A DNA stretch of 64,000 nucleotides from Nonlabens sp. Ci31 (GTDB taxonomy: Bacteria > Bacteroidota > Bacteroidia > Flavobacteriales > Flavobacteriaceae), in contig NZ_CP043633.1 in assembly GCF_012974865.1 (NCBI RefSeq), positions 2,663,501 through 2,727,500 on the forward strand, in the 5' to 3' direction. Position 1 is the stretch's first letter. Each line of letters begins with the position of its first letter. This document shows positions 17,173-24,846 of the stretch, in pieces. Made by a program: the position numbers and the translations under genes. The notes below the pieces were generated by a model that was given only the letters and a program-made list of their open reading frames with translations, did no database searches and had not been told where the DNA came from.

Positions 17173-18365
17173 TAATTTAAAAACTCAAATATTCCAGCAG
17201 CTCCCTGTCCAGTTCCAACACACATGGTTACCATACAATGTTTTCCTTGATGACCTCTTTTGCGCATTTCATCAAAGATTTGTACCGATAATTTAGCACC
17301 TGAGCACCCTAGAGGGTGACCTAATGCAATAGCTCCACCATTCACATTAACAATATCTTTGTTGAGTCCAAGCTCTCTAACTACAGCAACTGATTGACTG
17401 GCAAAAGCCTCATTCAATTCAATAAGTGCCATATCTTCTTTTTTAAGTCCTGCTTGTTTAAGAGCTTTTGGGATTGCTATTATAGGGGCTATACCCATAA
17501 CTCTAGGCTCTACTGCAGCGACAGCAAAACTCACCAATTTTGCAATAGGTTTGATGCCTAATTCCTTTACCATTTCTTCACTCATTACAAGGGTAAATGC
17601 AGCACCATCACTAGTTTGTGAAGAGTTACCAGCGGTTACACTACCACCAGCAGCAAAAACTGGACGTAGCTTTGCAAGCGCTTCAATACTTGTTCCTTGT
17701 CTAGGGCCTTCATCCTTAGTTACCGTATAAGTTCTTGTCTTTTTCTTACCGTTCTCGTCCAGATAAGTTTCTTCTACATCGATAGGCACAATTTGATCCT
17801 GAAAACGATCTTCAGCCTGAGCTTTTAAGGCTTTCATGTGAGAATCGTAAGCAAATTGATCTTGCTCTTCTCTAGAAATTTTATAATCATTAGCAACTTC
17901 TTCTGCCGTAAGTCCCATTCCCCAATAATAATCTTCGTGGCCTTGCTTAGCTAAGCTATAAGCAGGAGCAGGCTTGTATCCACCCATAGGAACATAACTC
18001 ATACTTTCCACACCACCAGCCACTATACATTGAGCCATTCCAGATTGTACTCTCGCAACAGCTGCACCGATGGCGTCTAGTCCAGAGGCACACCATCTAT
18101 TAATACTGATACCAGGAACATCTACTCTATCTAGTGCAAGAAGCGAAATCTGACGTGCCATGTTAAGACCTTGCTCAGCTTCCGGCATCGCATTACCGAT
18201 GATCATGTCATCAATGCGTCCTTTATCAAATTCTGGAAGATCTTTCAACATTCCTTGAATTGTTTCTGCTGCTAGTTCGTCCGGTCTTTTAAATCTAAAA
18301 ACACCTCGACCTGATTTTCCTACGGCCGTTCTTTTTGCGGCTACTATATATGCTGTTTTGCTCAT
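17172..18365 (-). CDS. fadA: acetyl-CoA acyltransferase (3-ketoacyl-CoA thiolase)
   Basis: 397 residues with the complete thiolase active site: nucleophile C92 in INRWCASGLDAIG, H350 in GGAIALGHPLGCSGAK and C382 in MCVGTGQGAAG. It catalyses the last step of beta-oxidation, splitting 3-ketoacyl-CoA with CoA to acetyl-CoA and a shortened acyl-CoA. Length matches degradative thiolases. Middle enzyme gene of the fadN-fadA-fadE series; four-helix-bundle genes sit on both sides of it. Confidence 0.95.
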   Translation of the reverse strand: MSKTAYIVAAKRTAVGKSGRGVFRFKRPDELAAETIQGMLKDLPEFDKGRIDDMIIGNAMPEAEQGLNMARQISLLALDRVDVPGISINRWCASGLDAIGAAVARVQSGMAQCIVAGGVESMSYVPMGGYKPAPAYSLAKQGHEDYYWGMGLTAEEVANDYKISREEQDQFAYDSHMKALKAQAEDRFQDQIVPIDVEETYLDENGKKKTRTYTVTKDEGPRQGTSIEALAKLRPVFAAGGSVTAGNSSQTSDGAAFTLVMSEEMVKELGIKPIAKLVSFAVAAVEPRVMGIAPIIAIPKALKQAGLKKEDMALIELNEAFASQSVAVVRELGLNKDIVNVNGGAIALGHPLGCSGAKLSVQIFDEMRKRGHQGKHCMVTMCVGTGQGAAGIFEFLN

Positions 18366-18383
18366 ATTCTGGTTATTTACACC

Positions 18384-18438
18384 GACAGCTGACTCGTTTT
18401 TCTAGTGAAAAACTTGAGACGACCGACGACTGACTTTA
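18384..18438. repeat. degenerate heptad repeats, two runs
   Basis: GACAGCT, GACTCGT (18384-18397) and GACGACC, GACGACT, GACTTTA (18418-18438), in the gap between fadA and the second four-helix-bundle gene. Confidence 0.7.
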
Positions 18439-18795
18439 TTATTTGAAGCTATTCATGAATTTTATAATCTGATTCTGAATATGCTGAATTTTGTTTTCTA
18501 GATGCTCGAAAGTTTTTATTGATATATACTCGATTTCAAATGCGATGATCAATTGTGTTTCCCATTCAAATGAAGAGCCTAAAGCATTTTCTAGGTATTG
18601 CTTGGAATGTTTATCGGTCGATCTCGCAGATCCTTCTGTAATATTTGAAGGTATAGAGACCGAGCAGTGTTGTATCTGACTACTTAACCCATATCGCTCT
18701 TCTTTAGGAAATAATCTCGTCATAGCATAAGTTTCCTTTGCCACTTGGATTTCATCTTTCCAGATGTTCAATTTTCTAAAATTATGGTTAATCAT
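18439..18795 (-). CDS. four helix bundle protein (S23 family), second copy
   Basis: 118 residues, same family as the gene at 16663 (FRKLNIWKDEIQVAKETYAM, FPKEERYGLSSQIQHCSVSIPSNITEGSAR, YLENALGSSFEWETQL) but clearly diverged, so the two are not a recent local duplication. It lies between fadN and fadA with heptad repeats on both sides. Two independent insertions of this family in one metabolic operon are unusual. No rRNA gene or reverse transcriptase is nearby to suggest the known contexts. Confidence 0.9.
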   Translation of the reverse strand: MINHNFRKLNIWKDEIQVAKETYAMTRLFPKEERYGLSSQIQHCSVSIPSNITEGSARSTDKHSKQYLENALGSSFEWETQLIIAFEIEYISIKTFEHLENKIQHIQNQIIKFMNSFK

Positions 18796-18809
18796 TTTAT
18801 ATTTATATG

Positions 18810-18837
18810 AGTAGTCAATCGTCTGTCGTCATTAACT
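18810..18837. repeat. degenerate heptad repeat, 4 units
   Basis: AGTAGTC, AATCGTC, TGTCGTC, ATTAACT in 7-bp phase between the second four-helix-bundle gene and fadN. Confidence 0.72.
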
Positions 18838-18847
18838 AAGCACAAGC

Positions 18848-21256
18848 TTAGTTTCTCAAAGGTTTTCCTTTCTGTATCATGTGTTGAAGTCTTTCCAGTG
18901 TTTTTCTTTCGCCCGTAAGACTTAAGAATGCTTCACGTTCTAGATCTAGTAAGTATTGTTCTGAGACTAGAGTAGGAGCACTTAAATCACCACCAGCCAT
19001 TACATAGGCAAGTTTATTAGCTATTTTTAAATCATGCTCGCTAATGTATTTCCCAGCTTTCATAGCATCAGTTCCTACAAGAAACATTCCTAAGGCTTGC
19101 TTTCCTAACACTTTTACATCTTTACGCAACACAGGTTGTGTATAGCCTTTATCAGCTAATAATCTTGCCTGTGCTTTTGCGAAAGCGATACGTCTATGAT
19201 CATTTACAATTACATGATCTATCCCCTTTCTAAGGATACCTAAATCAAATGCCTCGTAGGCACTAGTAGCGACCTTTGCCATACCTACTGTAAGGAAGTA
19301 TTCTTGAAGTCTGTTTAATTCCACGTCATTTTTCTCAAAAGTGTCGCTGGCTCGTAAAGCCATCTCTTTAGATCCACCACCACCAGGAATCACACCTACA
19401 CCAAATTCTACTAGACCTATATAAGTCTCTGCACTGGCAACAGCAACATCTGAGTGCATGGTCATTTCACATCCACCACCTAAAGTCATTTGATGCGGCG
19501 CAACTATAGTAGGAATACTACTGTAACGCAATCTCATAATCGTGTCTTGGAATTGTTTGATGGCCATGTTCAGCTCGTCATATTCTTGCTCAACCGCCAT
19601 CATAAATATCATACCGATATTTGCTCCTACAGAGAAATTAGCACCGTTATTTGCTATGACAAGACCATCAAAACGATCTTCGGCAATGTCTATGGCTTTA
19701 TTCATTCCTGCAAGAACATCTCCACCTATAGAATTCATTTTAGAAGTAAATTCTACGTTGAGGATTCCGTCCCCTATGTCATGCACAGTAACACCAGAGT
19801 TTTTAAATACTGGAGTATTAGCACGTAAATTATTTAGAATGATAAAACCATCCTGACCAGGTTTCTTTACATAATCTTTATCTGGAATGGAGTAGTAGTA
19901 AGTCGCTCCGTCTTTAACGGTGTAAAAAGATTCAAAACCATTTTCAAGCATCTCCGTTACCCAAGCCGCTGGTTCTTTACCGATCGCTTTCATGAGTTCC
20001 AAACCTTTAGAAACGCCTACAGCGTCCCAAACTTGGTACGGCCCATGTTCCCATCCAAAACCTGCGCTCATCGCATCATCGATACGGTATAGTTCGTCAG
20101 ATATTTCAGGAATTCTATGTTGTACATATGCAAATAAGGAAGCAAATGATTTTCTATAGAAATCACCAGCTTTATCTTTTCCTTTTATCAGTACTGGAAA
20201 ACGGTCAGCTACGTTATCGATTGATTTGGTCAATTCTAGAGTAGCAAACTTAGCTCTAGGTTGATTCTCATATTCCATGGAATCGAGGTTCAAAGCTAGA
20301 ATTTCTTTCTCACCATCTTTAGAAACATTCTTTTTATAAAAACCTTGACCGGTTTTAGAACCTAACCATTTGTTTTCCATCATGGTATTGATGAAATCAG
20401 GAAGTTTAAAAGTGTCTTTATGCTCGTCATTAGGACAGTTTTCATAAACACCATTAGCAACATGTACCAAAGTGTCTAATCCTACCACATCTACTGTTCT
20501 AAAAGTAGCTGACTTTGCACGACCTATAACTGGTCCCGTTAGTTTATCCACTTCAGAAACGGTCAATCCCATTTCTTTTACCGTATGGAACAAGCTTTGT
20601 ATAGAGAAAATACCAATTCGGTTTCCAATAAACGCAGGAGTATCCTTTGCGAGAACAGAGGTCTTCCCTAAGTATTTCTCACCATACTCCATTAAGAAGT
20701 CGGTCACATCAGGATCACAGTTAGGACCTGGAACTACTTCAAATAATTTTAAATATCTCGGCGGATTGAAAAAGTGAGTGACTGCAAAGTGTTTCTGAAA
20801 ATCTTCACTACGTCCTTCATTCATGAAAGAAATAGGAATTCCAGAAGTGTTTGAAGTAATTAAAGTTCCTGGTTTGCGGTACTTTTCAATTTGTTCAAAA
20901 ACGGACTTTTTAATGTCCAACCTTTCTACAACAACTTCAATAATCCAGTCGGTATCTTTTATTTTAATAAGATCATCTTCCAAGTTTCCAGTGGAAATCC
21001 TACTGGCAAATGATTGATTATATAGCGGTGCTGGCTTACTTTTGATAGAAGCCGTAAGCTGATCATTAACCATACGGTTACGAACGACTTTGTCTTCTAG
21101 GCTAAGACCTTTTGCTATTTCTTTATCAGTAAGTTCCCTAGGAACGATGTCCAAAAGAAGAACTTCACAACCTATGTTTGCAAAATGGCAGGCGATACCG
21201 CTTCCCATAATTCCAGAACCTATTACGGTTACATGTTTTATTCTACGTTTTCCCAT
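18848..21256 (-). CDS. fadN: 3-hydroxyacyl-CoA dehydrogenase / enoyl-CoA hydratase fusion (FadN type)
   Basis: 802 residues. The NAD-binding 3-hydroxyacyl-CoA dehydrogenase comes first (VIGSGIMGSGIACHFANIG at the N terminus, then TSNTSGIPISFM and THFFNPPRYLKLFEVVPG) and the enoyl-CoA hydratase half follows (about 480-690, NNGANFSVGANIGMI and HQMTLGGGCEMTMH). This is the FadN order, opposite to E. coli FadB, and the length matches Bacillus FadN (about 789). It performs the two middle steps of beta-oxidation. Its start lies one base after the marR stop. A near-copy of the iterated palindrome (19173-19186) is in the hydratase half. Confidence 0.92.
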   Translation of the reverse strand: MGKRRIKHVTVIGSGIMGSGIACHFANIGCEVLLLDIVPRELTDKEIAKGLSLEDKVVRNRMVNDQLTASIKSKPAPLYNQSFASRISTGNLEDDLIKIKDTDWIIEVVVERLDIKKSVFEQIEKYRKPGTLITSNTSGIPISFMNEGRSEDFQKHFAVTHFFNPPRYLKLFEVVPGPNCDPDVTDFLMEYGEKYLGKTSVLAKDTPAFIGNRIGIFSIQSLFHTVKEMGLTVSEVDKLTGPVIGRAKSATFRTVDVVGLDTLVHVANGVYENCPNDEHKDTFKLPDFINTMMENKWLGSKTGQGFYKKNVSKDGEKEILALNLDSMEYENQPRAKFATLELTKSIDNVADRFPVLIKGKDKAGDFYRKSFASLFAYVQHRIPEISDELYRIDDAMSAGFGWEHGPYQVWDAVGVSKGLELMKAIGKEPAAWVTEMLENGFESFYTVKDGATYYYSIPDKDYVKKPGQDGFIILNNLRANTPVFKNSGVTVHDIGDGILNVEFTSKMNSIGGDVLAGMNKAIDIAEDRFDGLVIANNGANFSVGANIGMIFMMAVEQEYDELNMAIKQFQDTIMRLRYSSIPTIVAPHQMTLGGGCEMTMHSDVAVASAETYIGLVEFGVGVIPGGGGSKEMALRASDTFEKNDVELNRLQEYFLTVGMAKVATSAYEAFDLGILRKGIDHVIVNDHRRIAFAKAQARLLADKGYTQPVLRKDVKVLGKQALGMFLVGTDAMKAGKYISEHDLKIANKLAYVMAGGDLSAPTLVSEQYLLDLEREAFLSLTGERKTLERLQHMIQKGKPLRN
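19173..19186. repeat. imperfect copy of the iterated palindrome inside fadN
   Basis: GCTTTTGCGAAAGC, one base from the 14-bp palindrome; the coding strand reads AFAKAQ. Confidence 0.75.
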
Positions 21257-21257
21257 T

Positions 21258-21716
21258 TTATTTTTGAGCTACAAGAGTTTGTTTTTTGAATATTTTTTTA
21301 GAATTAACTATTTCGTTGATTTTAAAGGCAACTTCTAGAAAAGTTTCTAATTTTTCAGGATCAATTTCATCTTTAACGACTTGGTCAAATGTTTTAACAA
21401 CTGATTTAGAAAAATTACGCATCTCTACACCAAAATCTGTGAGGTGAATTAAGACACTTCTCCCATCTTCTGGATTTCTGCGTCTTTCTATAAGACCCTT
21501 GTTTTCCATCATTTTGAGAGTGCGAGACAATGAGGTTGCTTCCATTCCCATCTTTGGACCTAAGGAAGTACTAGGTGTTCCAGTTTCTGGATCAATACTG
21601 ATGAGTGCAAATCCGGTAGACATTGTACTACCTTTTACAGAAGCTTGTTCATTATACATTTTTGATACAGACATCCATGTGGCCCGTAAAATGTAATCAA
21701 TAGTTTTATCTCTCAT
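21258..21716 (-). CDS. MarR-family transcriptional regulator of the fad operon
   Basis: 152 residues with a MarR winged helix (EATSLSRTLKMMENKGLIERRRNPEDGRSVLIHLTDFG, about 60-100). First gene of the beta-oxidation operon, one base before fadN, so it most likely represses or tunes its own operon and would respond to an acyl-CoA; that is inference from position. An AT-only candidate operator is at 21796-21812. Confidence 0.92.
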   Translation of the reverse strand: MRDKTIDYILRATWMSVSKMYNEQASVKGSTMSTGFALISIDPETGTPSTSLGPKMGMEATSLSRTLKMMENKGLIERRRNPEDGRSVLIHLTDFGVEMRNFSKSVVKTFDQVVKDEIDPEKLETFLEVAFKINEIVNSKKIFKKQTLVAQK

Positions 21717-21795
21717 GGTCTAAATTATACTGCAATATACAAATTTTTGTTATGCACGCATAGTAAACCTATAAATAATTCAATCGTTATAGTTT

Positions 21796-21812
21796 ATAAT
21801 TATTATAATTAT
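21796..21812. promoter_or_regulatory. possible MarR operator: two ATAATTAT palindromes one base apart
   Basis: ATAATTAT at 21796-21803 and 21805-21812, 80-96 bases before the marR start. Pure A/T in an A/T-rich gap, so chance is a real alternative. Confidence 0.25.
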
Positions 21813-21815
21813 TTC

Positions 21816-21829
21816 GCTTTCGCGAAAGC
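21816..21829. repeat. iterated palindrome (intergenic, upstream of marR)
   Basis: Perfect 14-bp GCTTTCGCGAAAGC, extended by one base pair each side, next to the possible operator. Confidence 0.95.
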
Positions 21830-21848
21830 GGAATAGAAATTACTATAA

Positions 21849-21879
21849 AAAAATCCCAGTTCAGACAACTGGGATTTTT
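21849..21879 (-). terminator. terminator of the first T9SS cargo gene
   Basis: A 13-bp perfect stem (21849-21861 with 21867-21879), T run on the minus strand, 23 bases after the stop codon at 21902. Confidence 0.9.
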
Positions 21880-21901
21880 GAAATGGTGATACTAGGTAGC
21901 T

Positions 21902-24820
21902 CTAATAGTTAAGGTATAACCAGCTAGCAGAGTCTGGTGTATCAGCATCATTGTACTGAATCACAAAGAAATAAACGCCTGTAGGTAATAATCCATCACC
22001 AGATAATGCACCAGAATTAGGAATACCTGCAAACTCTTCATAATTAGAAGCAGAAGTTTCATAAACCACAGATCCATTACGGTTGAACACCTTTAGGTTA
22101 AAGTTATTATACTGTTCTGCTAATCCTGGAATGGAGAAGGTATCATTTATTCCATCATTGTTAGGACTAAATCCTTCAGGGAAAATGATCTCGCATCTTT
22201 CAAAAATGATGGTAAATGCAGACGTATTGAAACATCCAGTAGTATTATTTTCTAGTCTAGCAAATAATAAATCGGTTGTAACTCCTGCTTGAAATGGCAC
22301 AATATAAGTAATGGGTAGTGCATTTGTTCCGGCTTGAGCATCAGCATCTGTCGTGTAGTAAGTTATCGTAAAGTCTGCTGGATTATTACCATTTAGTATG
22401 ATAATATCTTGAACGCTTAGTTCAAATAGATTTTGATTAAGGTCCACACTATCATCACAAATATTAGTCAGATCAGGTGCGTTTCCTATAGAAGGAGCTT
22501 CTTGAACGGTGATTAAAAAACTTGTCGTGTTGTAACACCCCTCTGGCGTTTCAGATCTTACAAACAGTTCTTCTGTTCCCGAAACGGAGTAAGGAGAGGT
22601 CAGAGGGTTGTTTCCAGAATCAGCATCATTCAAATTGTCATAATAAGTTACTGTGTTTAAACCGCTAGGGTCAACTTGTATATCTTGATCTTCTAGAGTA
22701 AAGGAGTTGCTACCATCTAGAGGAGCGTCATCGCAAACTTCAATATCTACAGGAGTAGAAATAGAAGGTAAGTCTAGTACCACCAAGTTAAATGGAGCGG
22801 TACCAAAACAGTCTGCATCATTGGTGTTTTGAAGTCTTACATATACTATTTGAGGGCTTGTGGTATTTGCATAAGGAACACTTGTATCTATAGCAGCCAT
22901 ATTCATATCGGCATCCGATGGAGAATTATGAAGTGTATAGACCACATCGGTAGGGTTGCCAGCAGTATTTTCAATGACAGATAGGTAACCTGCAAGGTCA
23001 AAATCTTCTAAACCGTCTTGGCTAGAGTCGTCGCAAAGTTCAAAGTCAGGAATGTTTGAAACGCTAGGTGTTGTACTTACTGTCAGGTCAAATGAATCAA
23101 TAGCGCTACAACCGTCATCGATAGGAGAAGTGTTGTTAGATATACGCACCCATATTTGAATGGTACCTACAGCCACATCATAATTATCAGGTAACGGATT
23201 CGTATCCATTTCTGCATCCATCATGCTGGGGTGGTAACTGATGTCAAAAGTAACAGCATCTTGTGTTCCAAGAACATCTGCTGTAAATTGAGTTAAATCA
23301 ACTATTTCAGACCCTGAATCATCATCGTCACAGTAGTCTAATAAAGTAGTATCGATAGGATCAACAATTCCATTTTCAAAAATAGTGATGTCTTGAGTGA
23401 AGTTTCTTACATCTCCAGATACGTTAGTTACGTTAACGGTAACGGTATAAGTTCCTGCGCCTGCATAATTATTTTGTACCACTCCTGGTCCAGTTACAGA
23501 TAATGTATTACCGTCTCCAAAATCCCACATAGAAGCGGCAACTTGGGGAAGACAAGCCAGTTGAAAATCAGTAGCGTCACCTTGACATTGATCACTTACG
23601 GTAAAGAAACTTTGAAAGTCGGATTGCACAAATACGGGTAAGCCTTGCTTCCCTATTCCTGGACTTATATCAAATGCGGTTGGATTGTAAGTAGGAGTAG
23701 GAGTTTCTGAGTTTTCAATTTTACCGATGGTGGTTTGGTCAAACCTAGCGACGTAAATTTCTCTATCCTTTGCGAGTTGCAATGTGCTTCTTCCTTCACC
23801 TACACTAGCAATTTGAGTTTTGGAAGAAAGTATATTGGCATCATCACATAATTCATATTGAAAAATCAATTTAGTGCCACCAAAACCATAGGAAGAGCTG
23901 TCATCATGATACAGGTATTGAGAAGAGGCAGAGAACTCTGCTCCATAAACAGGACCTGTGTGAAGTGTTAATCCTGAGCCACTGACCTGACCATTACCAG
24001 GATTAAATTCATATAAATATGCTCCGGTGGAAGATGTACCGCCAAAACCACCGTTTTGATTACATACGACCAGTTTGGTGCCATCTGGTGAGATACGCAA
24101 CATGCCACGGTCACCACTAGTAACACCAACCGGTGTAGGAAACCATCTTTGATTTGCATTAGAAGATTGTGGAATGGGAGTCGGGAAAACGAAAGATATA
24201 TTAGGACCAGGAATACCTCTTACTTCCCAAGTAAAAAGTGCATTGAAGTCTCCAGTTCCATTATTTTGTGCTGTTGCATTACTTTCAGCAAATGTCATGA
24301 CGTAGGCATTATTGGAACCAGTCTTAATAGTTGCAGCAACTTTTTCAGCACAGCTTTGAAGTAAAACTATATTTTTAATTCCGCCAACGACATCACCTAA
24401 TCCACCATTTAAAGCCATTTCAACTCTTGAATAGGATAGAGGACCTCCACCAGCCGCACCTACAGTAAATATAAAATACACACCGGCGGTTTCTGGAGCT
24501 TTGACTACTATTGCAGATTGGGTTGAAGAAAAATTCCCGTCAAGCCCATTTCCGTTTGGCATAATGTTTCCATTACTATTCCATACCGTAGAACCGTCAG
24601 TAAAAAATAATAAATTTCCATTGTCATCTGATATTACTGCTACACCTTCATCAGTATCATATCCAGAATTGAGTACCGCTGGAGTATTGGATCTATTTTG
24701 AGGGTTAGGAGTAAATTCTACACCAGCCCCATCACCAAAAATCCACCAAGAAGATTCATTTTGGGCAGTGAGCGATAAACTAAGAGTTAAAGTTAAGGTT
24801 AGAAGTAATAGTTTTTTCAT
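21902..24820 (-). CDS. T9SS-exported protein with PKD domain and CHU_C (type B) sorting domain
   Basis: 972 residues from the ATG at 24820 (MKKLLLLTLTLTLSLSLTAQ); an upstream TTG is less likely. An N-terminal region (about 20-400, SSWWIFGDGAGVEF, GNLLFFTDGSTVWNSNG, LVVCNQNGGFGG) is shared with the next two genes and looks like a propeller or lipoprotein-type beta domain. It is followed by a PKD module (SMWDFGDGNTLSVTG), several Ig-like repeats each holding an ELCDD-type Asp pair, and a CHU_C gliding-type C-terminal domain (FPEGFSPNNDGINDTFSIPG, VFNRNGSVVYE). Cell-surface or secreted; acidic Asp repeats suggest calcium binding. The precise role is unknown. Confidence 0.88.
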   Translation of the reverse strand: MKKLLLLTLTLTLSLSLTAQNESSWWIFGDGAGVEFTPNPQNRSNTPAVLNSGYDTDEGVAVISDDNGNLLFFTDGSTVWNSNGNIMPNGNGLDGNFSSTQSAIVVKAPETAGVYFIFTVGAAGGGPLSYSRVEMALNGGLGDVVGGIKNIVLLQSCAEKVAATIKTGSNNAYVMTFAESNATAQNNGTGDFNALFTWEVRGIPGPNISFVFPTPIPQSSNANQRWFPTPVGVTSGDRGMLRISPDGTKLVVCNQNGGFGGTSSTGAYLYEFNPGNGQVSGSGLTLHTGPVYGAEFSASSQYLYHDDSSSYGFGGTKLIFQYELCDDANILSSKTQIASVGEGRSTLQLAKDREIYVARFDQTTIGKIENSETPTPTYNPTAFDISPGIGKQGLPVFVQSDFQSFFTVSDQCQGDATDFQLACLPQVAASMWDFGDGNTLSVTGPGVVQNNYAGAGTYTVTVNVTNVSGDVRNFTQDITIFENGIVDPIDTTLLDYCDDDDSGSEIVDLTQFTADVLGTQDAVTFDISYHPSMMDAEMDTNPLPDNYDVAVGTIQIWVRISNNTSPIDDGCSAIDSFDLTVSTTPSVSNIPDFELCDDSSQDGLEDFDLAGYLSVIENTAGNPTDVVYTLHNSPSDADMNMAAIDTSVPYANTTSPQIVYVRLQNTNDADCFGTAPFNLVVLDLPSISTPVDIEVCDDAPLDGSNSFTLEDQDIQVDPSGLNTVTYYDNLNDADSGNNPLTSPYSVSGTEELFVRSETPEGCYNTTSFLITVQEAPSIGNAPDLTNICDDSVDLNQNLFELSVQDIIILNGNNPADFTITYYTTDADAQAGTNALPITYIVPFQAGVTTDLLFARLENNTTGCFNTSAFTIIFERCEIIFPEGFSPNNDGINDTFSIPGLAEQYNNFNLKVFNRNGSVVYETSASNYEEFAGIPNSGALSGDGLLPTGVYFFVIQYNDADTPDSASWLYLNY

Positions 24821-24846
24821 CTTTTTATGTGATTGAATGATCAAGC

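Noticed and set aside
17308..17321. ACCCTAGAGGGT as another response-regulator site
   Set aside because: Spacing between half-sites is 2 rather than 4, the outer T/A are missing, and it lies inside the conserved thiolase sequence.
16663..18795. rRNA intervening sequence or diversity-generating retroelement around the four-helix-bundle genes
   Set aside because: No rRNA, reverse transcriptase, template/variable repeat or C-type lectin target is present.
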